A stretch of 64,000 nt of DNA from JAIQFL01 sp035295745 (GTDB lineage: Bacteria; Acidobacteriota; Terriglobia; Bryobacterales; Bryobacteraceae). The position numbers and the translations under genes are program-made. Every line of letters starts with the position of its first letter. Position 1 is the stretch's first letter. Below, one piece after another: positions 18,393-27,398 of the stretch. Location of the stretch: assembly GCA_035295745.1 (NCBI GenBank), contig DATGIL010000061.1, forward strand, positions 1 through 64,000, in the 5' to 3' direction. Under the pieces are notes generated by a model. That model made no database searches. It saw only the letters and a list, made by a program, of their open reading frames with translations, and was not told the origin of the DNA.

Positions 18393-20735
18393 TCAGAGCA
18401 GCGCGTGTTCGACGGTCGATTGCAGATCGGCCGCCGAGACAAGGCCGTCGAAACGCTTCACCTGCTTGCCGGAACGGTCGAACACCACGGTGACCGGCAG
18501 CAGATCCGTCAGCTTGAACTGATCGCTGATCGCGTCTGACCCAAGCGCTACGGTGTAGTTCATCTCGTGCTTCTTGAGGAAGGGACGGACTCGTTCGGCG
18601 CCTTCCTGGTCCATCGACACGCCCACTACTTCAACGCCCTTCGCCCCAAATTCCTTGCGGAGCTTGTTGAACGTGGGAATCTCCTCAATGCAGGGCACGC
18701 ACCAGGTGGCCCAGAAGTTCACTACGACCACTTTTCCTCCCAGTGCCGCCGTATCCAGCGCGCCGCCCTCTAATTTGTTGACGTGGGGCAGGCTGGAATC
18801 TTGGCCAGAAGTGGGAGCCGGCGTCGCGGCGTTGACTGGAGCAGGGGACGAGGGCGCGCCCGAGGCTCCCTTCGCAAGAAAAGCCGAGAATTCCTGCGGG
18901 TCCTTTGTCAGTCCCGGAAACGTGGCAATGACTTTCTCGTCCGGGTCCATGATCGCGTAAAATGGCTCCGCGATGGTTTGAAACTTGGCCAGCTCCAGAT
19001 TCTGATTGTCGATCGACGCCTGGTCGGTTCCGTCCGCGTATAGATCCACCAGGATGAATCCCTTCAACGCCGCCGCGATTTCGGGACGGGTGAACATATT
19101 GGCCTTCATCCAATGGCAATTGGCGCAGGCATACCCGGTGAAGTTAACGAACACCAGTTTGCCCTCGCGACGCGCCCGGTCCAGCGCATCCCGATACTGA
19201 TTCTTCATCCAGACCAGCGCAGTCTCGGAACCGCCGCCAGCCAGGCCGCCCGACTCCTGGCCAGCCACCGGAACGTAAGCGTCCAGATCCCCCAGCCGCC
19301 CGCCGAACATCCCCGGCAATAGGCTGATCGCGAAGATCAGGAACGCCATGCCAGACAAGAGTCTGCCCAGCCCCATCGATTCATCCGGCTTGATGCCCTC
19401 CAGCCGGACATAGCCGAGCAGGTACAGGCCGGCCATTGAGAAGAGCACCACCCAGGCGGCTAGAAAACGGCCGCGCGTGAGAAGTCCCCACTGCATCACC
19501 TGGTCGAGGCTGCTCAGATACTTGAGACTGAACGCCAGGATCACGAAGCCCATCACGACCTTCACCCGCGCTAGCCACCCACCGCTCCGCGGCATTTTCT
19601 TCAAGTACGACGGAAAGAGTGCCAAGACGAAAAACGGCAGCGCCAGTCCCGTCGCGAAAGTGAGCATTCCGAACACCGGGCGCGATCCTCCTCCGCCCAC
19701 CGATGCTGCGAGCAGGGTCCCGACGAACGGACCCACACAGGCGAAGGATGCCAGCGAGAAGGTCAGCCCCATCAGCAAAGTCCCGCCGAATCCACCCTTT
19801 TCCGACGATCGGTTCAGGCGCGTAAGAATCGACGACGGGATGGTGATCTCGAACGCGCCTAACAGCGACAATCCGAAGGCGATGAACAGGACGGAGATAA
19901 AGCCGTTCACCCAGCGGTTGGATCCGAGTTGCACAACGCCGAAGGGACCCAATGCCGCCGTAATCAGCAGACCGATTCCCGAGAACAACACGATAATGCC
20001 AAGGCAGAAGACGATCGCCTGCACCACGCTGTCACGCCTTCCGCCGGTCTGCTGATTGAGGAAGTACGACATGGTGATCGGGATCATCGGGAAAACGCAA
20101 GGTGTGAAGATAGACAAGAGGCCGAAGCCGAATGCCACTAGAAGGAAGGCGCCGATTCCCTGATCCTGGCCGGAGGCAGGTGCTTGCGCCGAGTCGGGCG
20201 CGGGAGGCTTGCCTTCGGCATAGCCCGATGGAATGGCGATCGCCGCCGCAGCGGCCGCAGGGTCGATCTTCAGATTGGCGGTCCCGGTCCACCTTCCCGG
20301 AACGCACTGGGTATCGTTGCAAGTCTGATAGCGCGAGCGCAGTGTGAGGTCGACAGGACCCGCAGGCGCATCCTTGCGGATGTGCAGTTCCAGGAGGAAT
20401 GCCACCTCTCCCTCGAAAGTTTCGGTTTCAAGGCCGAAATTCTTATCGAAGGCGCGCTTAGGGGCAGGCTGCAGGAGTCGCTGGCTTTCGATCACCGTCT
20501 CCGGCCCGGCCTGAAAAGAAGTAGGAATGCCGCCCAACGTCGAAGCGGAATACAGATGCCAGCCAGAATCGATTCGTCCCGCGATCCGCAACAGAACGGT
20601 GCCGCCAGGAGCTACCGAGGGAGAATCCGTGGAAACAGTCCAGGTAACATACTCATGCTTCTGGGCGAATGCGCAGAATACCGGCAACAGAAAAAGGGCG
20701 ATGGCCGAACCGGCCCGGAAGGCCGCCTTCGTCAT
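18393..20735 (-). CDS. DsbD-type thiol:disulfide interchange protein fused to a TlpA-like thioredoxin
   Basis: A 780-residue protein with a signal peptide (LFLLPVFCAFAQ) and an N-terminal periplasmic DsbD-alpha-like domain (residues 25-150). The eight-helix CcdA-like core carries the redox cysteines of FTPCVFPMIP and SFACVGPFVG. A periplasmic thioredoxin domain has YACANCHWMK. Past the usual DsbD end, a Pro/Ala linker leads to a second thioredoxin domain of the TlpA/ResA type with WATWCVPCIEEIP. It would carry electrons from cytoplasmic thioredoxin to periplasmic thiols, such as those needed for cytochrome c maturation. The extra domain makes it about 200 residues longer than E. coli DsbD. 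Confidence 0.92.
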   Translation of the reverse strand: MTKAAFRAGSAIALFLLPVFCAFAQKHEYVTWTVSTDSPSVAPGGTVLLRIAGRIDSGWHLYSASTLGGIPTSFQAGPETVIESQRLLQPAPKRAFDKNFGLETETFEGEVAFLLELHIRKDAPAGPVDLTLRSRYQTCNDTQCVPGRWTGTANLKIDPAAAAAAIAIPSGYAEGKPPAPDSAQAPASGQDQGIGAFLLVAFGFGLLSIFTPCVFPMIPITMSYFLNQQTGGRRDSVVQAIVFCLGIIVLFSGIGLLITAALGPFGVVQLGSNRWVNGFISVLFIAFGLSLLGAFEITIPSSILTRLNRSSEKGGFGGTLLMGLTFSLASFACVGPFVGTLLAASVGGGGSRPVFGMLTFATGLALPFFVLALFPSYLKKMPRSGGWLARVKVVMGFVILAFSLKYLSSLDQVMQWGLLTRGRFLAAWVVLFSMAGLYLLGYVRLEGIKPDESMGLGRLLSGMAFLIFAISLLPGMFGGRLGDLDAYVPVAGQESGGLAGGGSETALVWMKNQYRDALDRARREGKLVFVNFTGYACANCHWMKANMFTRPEIAAALKGFILVDLYADGTDQASIDNQNLELAKFQTIAEPFYAIMDPDEKVIATFPGLTKDPQEFSAFLAKGASGAPSSPAPVNAATPAPTSGQDSSLPHVNKLEGGALDTAALGGKVVVVNFWATWCVPCIEEIPTFNKLRKEFGAKGVEVVGVSMDQEGAERVRPFLKKHEMNYTVALGSDAISDQFKLTDLLPVTVVFDRSGKQVKRFDGLVSAADLQSTVEHALL

Positions 20736-20801
20736 GTTCTCGTCAGCCTCCTTGGCGTCCTGAGGACTTAGACGTGAAATCGCCGGGAAAGCTTCACCCG
20801 A

Positions 20802-21821
20802 TCAATCTCCTGCCTTGCGCCCTTTCCCTCGCAGTTGCTCCTCGATGAACCCGTTCAGTTTCGTGTGGGAGAATTCTTTCGCCACGCGGATGGCGTTCTT
20901 GATGGCGTTTCCATTGCCGCGTCCGTGGGTGATGATGCAAACGCCGCGAACACCCAGCAAAGGCGCGCCGCCGTATTCCGCATAATCCAGACGCCTCCGG
21001 AAGTTGCCGAATGCGCTCTTCGACAGCGCATATCCGATCTTGCCGCTGATGGTGGCCTCGAGCGACTCGCGAAGGACGTGCTTGACCATGTCCACCAGCC
21101 CCTCGCTGACCTTGAGCGCCACGTTGCCGATGAAGCCGTCGCAGACAATCACGTCGACTCCGCCGCCATAGAGGTCCCCGCCCTCGACATTCCCAATGAA
21201 ATTCAACTCCAGCGAGCGGATCAGCGGGGCTGCCGACAAGGTCACTTCGTTGCCCTTGTGGTCCTCTTCTCCAATCGAGAGAAGTCCCACGCGCGGCTTG
21301 GACGTGCCCAGAATCATGCGCGAGTAGATCTCCCCCATCACGGCGAACTGGGCGAGCATCCGCGGGGTGCAGTCAACATTGGCGCCGACATCCAGTACGA
21401 CAACCGGCGAGCCCTGTTTGACCGTCGGGAAGACGCCCGCCAGTGCCGGACGTTCCACTCCCGGCACAACGCCTTGCACCATCTTGGCAGTGGCCATCAC
21501 AGCGCCGGTATTTCCGGCCGACACGAAGCCCTGCGCCACGCCATCGCGCACTAAGCGCGACGCCACCCTGAGAGAACTGTCCCGCTTGTTGCGCACCGCG
21601 CGGGCGGCGCTATCCTCCATGGTGATGCGCTCGCTGGCGTGAACGATCTCGATCGGCAGGTCCTGGTAACCATCATGCTGCGATAGTTCCTGCCGGACCA
21701 CATCCTGCTGTCCCACCAAGATGACTTTGACCCCGAGGGTTTTAACGGCGCGGATCGCCCCATCCACTTCAGCTTTCGGGGCGTGGTCTCCGCCCATTGC
21801 ATCGAGCGCAATGGTCATCAT
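20802..21821 (-). CDS. plsX: phosphate acyltransferase PlsX
   Basis: A 339-residue enzyme that converts acyl-ACP to acyl-phosphate for phospholipid synthesis. The hallmark N-terminus IALDAMGGDHAP is present, with SAGNTGAVMA near residue 100 and the C-terminal GGAPLLGVRGVCIITHG. It lies 11 bp downstream of rpmF and follows yceD in the common order yceD-rpmF-plsX. A second in-frame ATG follows the first directly. The fabH gene that often comes next is replaced by a dsbD-like gene. Confidence 0.95.
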   Translation of the reverse strand: MMTIALDAMGGDHAPKAEVDGAIRAVKTLGVKVILVGQQDVVRQELSQHDGYQDLPIEIVHASERITMEDSAARAVRNKRDSSLRVASRLVRDGVAQGFVSAGNTGAVMATAKMVQGVVPGVERPALAGVFPTVKQGSPVVVLDVGANVDCTPRMLAQFAVMGEIYSRMILGTSKPRVGLLSIGEEDHKGNEVTLSAAPLIRSLELNFIGNVEGGDLYGGGVDVIVCDGFIGNVALKVSEGLVDMVKHVLRESLEATISGKIGYALSKSAFGNFRRRLDYAEYGGAPLLGVRGVCIITHGRGNGNAIKNAIRVAKEFSHTKLNGFIEEQLRGKGRKAGD

Positions 21822-21832
21822 GTTCGATCAGG

Positions 21833-22015
21833 CTACTCCTCGGCGACTTCGACCACTTCGCGGCCCTTGTATTGTCCGCAGTGAGGACACACCCGGTGCG
21901 GCAGCTTAGGTTCATGACAATTCGGGCATTCCGAAAGGCCGGAGGCTTTCAGCGCATCGTGAGCGCGGCGGGTGCTGGTCCGCTTCTGAGAGTGTCTACG
22001 TTTGGGATTCGGCAT
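21833..22015 (-). CDS. rpmF: ribosomal protein bL32
   Basis: A 60-residue large-subunit protein starting MPNPKRRHSQKRTSTRRAHD. It has a zinc-ribbon-like pair of motifs, CPNCHE and CPHCGQY, so it is the four-cysteine, zinc-binding form. GAGGT lies upstream of the ATG. It sits in the yceD-rpmF-plsX operon. Confidence 0.96.
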   Translation of the reverse strand: MPNPKRRHSQKRTSTRRAHDALKASGLSECPNCHEPKLPHRVCPHCGQYKGREVVEVAEE

Positions 22016-22071
22016 ATTGCTACCTCTAACTCAAATCTCGTTCGCTTTTCGCGTATTTATTGGTCTCGGAA

Positions 22072-22605
22072 CTACGAGAGTTCCAGGTTGCGGAGCGCCC
22101 CCCAGCGATCATCAGTCGTCTCGATTTTACAATCGCACATGGACTCGTTCCGGTTCCTGCCACAAGCAGGACAAATTCCCTTGCAGTCGTCACGGCAGAC
22201 CCGCTGCATCGGCAAAGCTAACAGCACCTGTTCCCGGAGGATATCCTCCAGTACCAAGCCGTCGCCCTCGTAGAAGCCCATCTCGGCTTCGCCCTCGTCG
22301 ATCTCCACTTCTTCTTCACGCGCGATGGCGGAAGTGGGTTTGTAAAACAGATCGAAACGGGCGTCCAGAGGAAACTGTGCGTGTACTAAACAGCGATCGC
22401 ACTGGGCCGACATTTCCACCGTATACCGCCCCTGAATACGAAGCTCCCCGTCCGAACCATCCAGCATTTCCGCGGAACCCACGGCGTGCAATGGGGAACT
22501 CTGCTCCAGGTCTTCGCCCGCAAAATCAATCTGCCTGGGCTCGAAAGTCTCGTCGAAACGAATCTTCCGCAGCTCCATCTCTTTGACACTAAGGAACATA
22601 AACAC
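22072..22605 (-). CDS. YceD/DUF177 family protein
   Basis: A 177-residue protein of the DUF177 family, the usual partner of rpmF and linked to 23S rRNA maturation. Visible features are CDRC near residue 97 and a cysteine cluster CRDDCKGICPACG and CDC at the C-terminus, suggesting bound zinc. Two nearby starts (22605 and 22599) and a later one (22578) are possible; the -10 box at 22634 leaves a short leader for the first. First gene of the yceD-rpmF-plsX operon. Confidence 0.88.
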   Translation of the reverse strand: MFMFLSVKEMELRKIRFDETFEPRQIDFAGEDLEQSSPLHAVGSAEMLDGSDGELRIQGRYTVEMSAQCDRCLVHAQFPLDARFDLFYKPTSAIAREEEVEIDEGEAEMGFYEGDGLVLEDILREQVLLALPMQRVCRDDCKGICPACGRNRNESMCDCKIETTDDRWGALRNLELS

Positions 22606-22633
22606 AACTTGGGCTGTCGGGCAGAACCATCAC

Positions 22634-22639
22634 ATTATA
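22634..22639 (-). promoter_or_regulatory. putative -10 box of the yceD-rpmF-plsX operon
   Basis: On the minus strand this reads TATAAT, a perfect -10 hexamer, about 29 bp upstream of the yceD start codon. No strong -35 match is seen at the expected distance. Confidence 0.5.
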
Positions 22640-23027
22640 GCATGTGGGAATTTGAAGTGGATCGTCTTACAGCACGGGCGGCGGGGGGTGTGCCGCTGGG
22701 CATCAAGGTTCGCGGTACGCTTTACCGCGCAATGCCGCCTAACCAGCCGACGGGTGGCTGACCCTCGATTTCAACGTTTCGGACTGCGAGAAAGCTCGCC
22801 TTGCGAAGCAGCGCCCCTGTGCTGAGTCTGAGAGTAAGAAGCTGTGAAAAATCCGGACATCGCTTGCTTCCGCGCGCGGCTCGCAAGCGTACTTATCGCG
22901 AACGTATTTGGGTAGCTTACGAGCCGCAACCGTGATCTACGTCGTCGGTAGATTCACTCGAAGCCGTAGCCTTCACCGGGCAAGGGCAAACCGGGTCGTG
23001 CAGCTTTCCCTCCCCCTTCGATGGAGC
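22640..23027. other. intergenic region with a degenerate R70-like element
   Basis: About 390 bp between yceD and the Tyr/Pro-rich gene. At about 22855-22935 it holds a single diverged copy of the repeat flank seen at 45225-45295: ATCGCTTGCTT, CGCGCGGCTCGCAAGCG and TACGAGCCGC in the same order. A short frame at 22642-22761 (39 codons) has no support from composition or similarity and is not called a gene. Confidence 0.5.
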
Positions 23028-23062
23028 AAAAGAAAAGGCCCCGGCAATCAAAGCCGGGGCCT
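23028..23062 (-). terminator. intrinsic terminator of the Tyr/Pro-rich protein gene
   Basis: GGCCCCGGC-AATCAAA-GCCGGGGCC is a perfect 9-bp GC-rich stem. On the minus strand it is followed by TTTTCTTTT (23028-23036). It lies 27 bp past the stop of the gene ending at 23089. Confidence 0.9.
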
Positions 23063-23088
23063 CCCAGATTTCCTAAATTTACGCTCAT

Positions 23089-23451
23089 TTAGCGGCGGCC
23101 GTGAAAATGCTCGCTGCCACCTCGAAACTCGTGAACTCGTCCACGCTCCACATCCTCGCGGAATTCGTGATGGTCACGGTCCCAACCGTGCCCACCCCAG
23201 CCGAATGAGAGCGACGGGCTCACGTAGCCCGGTGTCGGGTAAGCATAGGGGACCGCCGGGTAAAGATACGGGTCACCCTGATAAGCGTAGGGCGCTTGGT
23301 AATTGTACGGATACGCATACGGATCTACCGGGTAAGTGTAGACCGGGCCGCCGATGGCGACTCCAAATCGCACCCTGGCGCTCGCCTGAGGCGGGACGGC
23401 CAATATCAGCATGGCGGCCAGAACCGCGGAAAGCCCGATTTTCTTCAACAT
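23089..23451 (-). CDS. small secreted Tyr/Pro-rich protein, unknown function
   Basis: A 120-residue protein with a clear signal peptide (MLKKIGLSAVLAAMLILAVP to QASA). The mature part is rich in Tyr, Pro, Ala and Gly (YPVDPYAYPYNYQAPYAY and similar repeats) and ends in a His/Arg/Asp-rich tail (HDRDHHEFRED-like, DRDHHEFREDVERGR). It could be a structural or metal-binding envelope protein. A strong terminator follows it, so it is a single-gene unit. I do not know a named family. Confidence 0.7.
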   Translation of the reverse strand: MLKKIGLSAVLAAMLILAVPPQASARVRFGVAIGGPVYTYPVDPYAYPYNYQAPYAYQGDPYLYPAVPYAYPTPGYVSPSLSFGWGGHGWDRDHHEFREDVERGRVHEFRGGSEHFHGRR

Positions 23452-23624
23452 CTTCCACCTCCAATTTATTAGACGCCCCCCCTTACCGACCCGGAATGTA
23501 AGGCTTCGTCAATGCTCAAGGGTTCGTTTTCATACCCCTTGCGACCGGCCTTCGACCTTCCCGCCGCCTCTTAATTTTGATATAGTTAACTCGAATTTCT
23601 ACGCAAAACTAAGGAAGGTGTCTG

Positions 23625-24266
23625 GTGAGTTCTAAAAAAGATTCCGAACTCCCGGTTCAGCCGAAGACCGGCTTCTCTCGCCGCGGCTTCATGCGCGGCG
23701 TGGGCATCGGCAGCGGCGCGCTGGGAACGGGCCTGCTCGAAACCGAAGCGGTAGCTGCGCCGCCTGCGACCGTTGGCCCTGGGGCGGTGCCGATCAGCCT
23801 GAACATCAACGGAAAGCCCGTCAACCTGACCGTGGAACCGCGTGTCACGCTCATCGACGCGCTTCGCAACTACCTCGACATAACCGGCGCCAAGCGCGTT
23901 TGCGACCGCGCCACCTGCGGAGCCTGCACCGTCATCATGAATGGCAAGACCGTCTACTCTTGCACCGTGCTCGCCATCGACGCCCAGGGCAAGAACATCG
24001 AGACCATCGAGGGCTTGGCAACCGGAAGCAATCTGCACCCGGTATCCAAGGCATTTTGGGACAACGACGCACAGCAGTGCGGTTACTGCACTCCGGGTTT
24101 CGTGATGGCCTGCAAAGGATTCATCGACGAGCACCCCAATCCCACCGAGGAAGAGGTGAAGCACGGACTGGGCGGAAATTTGTGCCGCTGCGGCACCTAC
24201 ATGGGGATCCGCAAAGCCGTTATCCAGGCCGCCAAAGAAATGAAAGGAGCGTCGAAAAATGGCTAA
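23625..24266 (+). CDS. molybdenum hydroxylase, [2Fe-2S] subunit with Tat signal
   Basis: A 213-residue small subunit of a xanthine-oxidase-family hydroxylase. It starts at GTG 23625, preceded by AGGAAGG. A twin-arginine signal (SRRGFMRGVGIGSG) directs export of the folded complex. Plant-type [2Fe-2S] ligands are CDRATCGACTV and a later Cys. The second cluster has QCGYCTPGF and GNLCRCGTY. Closest in style to periplasmic PaoA/YagT. It overlaps the next gene by 8 bases, so the three subunits form one operon. Confidence 0.92.
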   Translation: MSSKKDSELPVQPKTGFSRRGFMRGVGIGSGALGTGLLETEAVAAPPATVGPGAVPISLNINGKPVNLTVEPRVTLIDALRNYLDITGAKRVCDRATCGACTVIMNGKTVYSCTVLAIDAQGKNIETIEGLATGSNLHPVSKAFWDNDAQQCGYCTPGFVMACKGFIDEHPNPTEEEVKHGLGGNLCRCGTYMGIRKAVIQAAKEMKGASKNG

Positions 24267-26415
24267 CACCCCCGACTATCATTGGCCGCCAATGGACCAG
24301 CGTAAGGTGATCGGCACTTCACCCAAGCGCCTCGACGGCCCCGTGAAATCGAGCGGCCGCGCCAAGTACTCTTCCGACCTGAAAGTACCGGGGATGCTCT
24401 TCGGCGCCTATCTTTATAGTCCCCACGCGCACGCCAAAGTCACCAGCATCGATACCAGCGACGCGGAGAAGGTGCCCGGCGTGAAGTCCGTCTACGTGGC
24501 GGCGCCCGCCGGTACCGAGATCCAATGGGAGGGGTGGGAAGTGGCCGCCGTCGCCGCGACCACCGAAGAGATAGCACGCGAGGCCACTCGCAAGATCAAA
24601 GTGAACTACGACGTGCTGCCGCACTACGTCAAGGACTGGGACTTGGCGAACGCCGGCGCGAACGCCAAGCAGGGCCTCGAAAAGCTGGTCGGCGACCCCG
24701 ACAAAGCGTTGCAGGAAGCCGACGCAGTTTCCGAAGGGCACTACGGCATCCCGGTGGTCTATCACTGCTGCCTGGAGCCCCACGGGCAGATCATCCAGTG
24801 GCAGGGCGACACCGCCAACGTGTGGCCATCCACGCAAAACGTTCCCGGCTACGCGCCCGACCTCGCGCAGCGCCTCCAGATTCCCGCGACCAACATCAAG
24901 GTGAAGATGGACTACATCGGCGGCGGATTCGGCAGCAAGTTCAATCCGGACGCTTGGGCTATCGTGGGCGCCAATCTCTCGAAGAACGCCGGCGGCCGGC
25001 CGGTAAAGCTCTATCTGGAACGCGATGCCGAGTTGATGATCGCCGGCAATCGTCCCTCGGCATACGCCAAGATCAAGATCGGCGGAAAGAAGGACGGCAC
25101 CATCACCGTGTGGCAGTCGGAATCGTGGGGAACGGGCGGCGTGCAGTCGGTGAATGCTCCGGCGCAGCCCTACGTCTACACGAACATTCCGAACATCCAC
25201 CAGGTCCACACCAATGTCGCCGTCAACGCGGGGACCCAGCGAGCTTGGCGCGCACCCGGAAATCAGCAGGCATCCTACCTGACCTGCTGCGCGCTGGACG
25301 ACTTCGCGCACAAGGTCGGCATGGACCCGATCGAAGTCTTCAAGATTAACGCGCAGTATGCGCCCTCCGCGCGTGTCGACACGTATCGGTATCAGCTCGA
25401 TAAGGCCGCGGAACTGGCCGAGTGGAAGAAGCTGTGGAAGCCGCGCGGACAGAACGGCACGGGCACGATGAAGCGCGGATTGGGGGTTGCCTTCGCTGCC
25501 TGGGGCGGCGCCGGCCACGCGGGCCAATGCCGCACGGTGATCAACCCCGACGGTTCGGTTTCGGTCGAGATCGGCTCACAGGATCTGGGCACCGGCACGC
25601 GCACCGTCATCACGCAGGTGGCGGCGGAAAGTCTGGGTCTCTCCATGAGCCAGGTCAAGCTGGTGATGGGCACCAGCGATCTGCCTCCCGACGGCGGTTC
25701 AGGCGGATCGAGCACGGTGGGCGCGGTCGCTACTACCACGCGCAAATCGTCGTTGAACGCGCTCGCGAAACTTTACGACGTGGTGGCGCCCGCCCTGGGC
25801 GCGCAACCCGAGGAACTCGAGGCGGTGGACGGCCATATCCGCGTAAAGGGCAGTCCCAACAAGAGCCTCACCTGGCAGGCGGCATGCCGCAAGCTCGGCA
25901 CAACCAAAATCGCCGAGATGGGGGAGAATGTGCCCCGTCAGGCACAAGCGGAAGGCCTGAACACGCAGGGCGCGGCGGGCGTGCAGATCGCCGATGTCAG
26001 TGTCGATATCGAGACCGGCATCGTCAAGGTCAATCGCTACGTCGCGGTGCAGGATTGTGGACTGGTGATCAATCCGCGGCTCTCGGAGAGCCAGGTGTAC
26101 GGCGCGGTGATCATGGGCATCGGCACGGCGCTCTACGAAGAGCGAATCATGGACGCGCAAACCGGCAAGACACTCAACCCCGACATGGAGTTTTACAAGC
26201 TGGCCGGCATCGCGGACATCGGCAACATCGTGGTGCACATGGATATCCGGCCGGAGAACGATAAGCGCGGCGTCATCGGACTGGGCGAGCCCCCTGCGAT
26301 CCCGATCTGCGCCGCCATAGGAAATGCCGTGACCAATGCGATCGGCGTGAGGGTACCCAACATCCCCATGACTCCCGATCATGTGCTGGCCGCGCTCGAA
26401 GGGAGGAACGGATAA
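24259..26415 (+). CDS. molybdenum hydroxylase, molybdopterin-binding large subunit
   Basis: A 718-residue catalytic subunit of the xanthine/aldehyde oxidoreductase family. The Moco-binding motifs are YIGGGFGSKFNPD (about residue 220) and RAWRAPGNQQASY (about 330). The proposed catalytic glutamate is in GLGEPPAIP near the C-terminus. Length is like PaoC (about 730). It carries no export signal of its own, so it is expected to be exported with the Tat-signal small subunit. The substrate may be an aldehyde or heterocycle. Confidence 0.92.
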   Translation: MANTPDYHWPPMDQRKVIGTSPKRLDGPVKSSGRAKYSSDLKVPGMLFGAYLYSPHAHAKVTSIDTSDAEKVPGVKSVYVAAPAGTEIQWEGWEVAAVAATTEEIAREATRKIKVNYDVLPHYVKDWDLANAGANAKQGLEKLVGDPDKALQEADAVSEGHYGIPVVYHCCLEPHGQIIQWQGDTANVWPSTQNVPGYAPDLAQRLQIPATNIKVKMDYIGGGFGSKFNPDAWAIVGANLSKNAGGRPVKLYLERDAELMIAGNRPSAYAKIKIGGKKDGTITVWQSESWGTGGVQSVNAPAQPYVYTNIPNIHQVHTNVAVNAGTQRAWRAPGNQQASYLTCCALDDFAHKVGMDPIEVFKINAQYAPSARVDTYRYQLDKAAELAEWKKLWKPRGQNGTGTMKRGLGVAFAAWGGAGHAGQCRTVINPDGSVSVEIGSQDLGTGTRTVITQVAAESLGLSMSQVKLVMGTSDLPPDGGSGGSSTVGAVATTTRKSSLNALAKLYDVVAPALGAQPEELEAVDGHIRVKGSPNKSLTWQAACRKLGTTKIAEMGENVPRQAQAEGLNTQGAAGVQIADVSVDIETGIVKVNRYVAVQDCGLVINPRLSESQVYGAVIMGIGTALYEERIMDAQTGKTLNPDMEFYKLAGIADIGNIVVHMDIRPENDKRGVIGLGEPPAIPICAAIGNAVTNAIGVRVPNIPMTPDHVLAALEGRNG

Positions 26416-27395
26416 TGCAGTCCTTTGAATACGCCAATCCGACCACCGTTCCCGATGCGCTGGGATTGCTCGGCACGCGCTGGGGCCAAGCCGACGTGCT
26501 GGCCGGCGGCACCGACCTGATCAGCCTCATGAAGGAGCATCTTCATGAGCCTAAGCGCGTCGTGAACATCAAGAACATCAAGGAGCTCGAAGGCATTTCG
26601 AAAACCGCCGACGGGCTGCGGATCGGCGCCCTGGTGACCATGGACGAGCTCGCCAAGAACGCCGACGTACTTGCCGCCTACAAGTCGCTGGCTGACGCGG
26701 CGGCAGGCATTCCCAGCCCGCAGATCCGCCACATGGGGACCGTGGGCGGCGACCTTTGCCAGCGGCCGCGGTGCTGGTATTACCGCCAAGGCTTCGGCTT
26801 GCTCGGCATGCAGGATGGGAAGTCGCTGATCCCGGAGGGCGAGAACAAGTATCACGCCATCTTCGGTAGCGGGCCGGCCTATTTCGTGAGCGCGTCGAGC
26901 CTGGGACCGGCGCTGGTCTCGTTGAACGCCAAGGTGAAGCTGGTATCGGCGAAGGGCACGCGCGAGGTGGCGGTGGCGAAGTTCTTCGTCACGCCGGCCA
27001 ACGACAACGCGCGCGAGATCGTCCTGATGCCAAACGAGATCCTCACGGAGATCGTAATCCCCACCGCGACCGTGCACACGTCGACGTACGAAGTGCGGCA
27101 GAAGGAGGCGCTCGACTGGCCCCTGGTCGCGGCATCGGTGGCACTGACGATGAACGGCAATACGGTGACGGCGGCGAAGGTAGTGCTCGGGCACGTGGCA
27201 CCGACGCCGTGGGAAGCTGCCGGCGCCGAGTCCGCAATCAAGGGCAAGGCGATCACGCAGGATACTGCGGAAGCCGCAGGCAAGGCGGCAGTCGCAGGGG
27301 CCAAGCCGCTCAGTCAGAATGCTTACAAGGTGAATCTGGCGAAGGTGGCGGTAAAGCGCGCATTGCTCGACGCGGCGAAGGCCAGAAAGGCGTGA
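26415..27395 (+). CDS. molybdenum hydroxylase, FAD-binding subunit
   Basis: A 326-residue middle subunit. The FAD-binding loop LAGGTDLISLMKE is near residue 33 and the second motif RHMGTVGGDLCQRPRCWYYR near 110. The start ATG shares one base with the stop of the large subunit. In PaoB-type proteins extra cysteines after the CxxxxC-like stretch bind a [4Fe-4S] cluster. Here only two cysteines remain in that loop (CQRPRC) and the later ones are missing, so the cluster may be absent. Electrons would pass from Moco through the 2Fe-2S centres to FAD. Confidence 0.9.
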   Translation: MQSFEYANPTTVPDALGLLGTRWGQADVLAGGTDLISLMKEHLHEPKRVVNIKNIKELEGISKTADGLRIGALVTMDELAKNADVLAAYKSLADAAAGIPSPQIRHMGTVGGDLCQRPRCWYYRQGFGLLGMQDGKSLIPEGENKYHAIFGSGPAYFVSASSLGPALVSLNAKVKLVSAKGTREVAVAKFFVTPANDNAREIVLMPNEILTEIVIPTATVHTSTYEVRQKEALDWPLVAASVALTMNGNTVTAAKVVLGHVAPTPWEAAGAESAIKGKAITQDTAEAAGKAAVAGAKPLSQNAYKVNLAKVAVKRALLDAAKARKA

Positions 27396-27398
27396 TGT

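Noticed and set aside
22642..22761. 39-codon frame upstream of yceD
   Set aside because: Too short, no similarity and it lies on the opposite strand over the likely yceD promoter.
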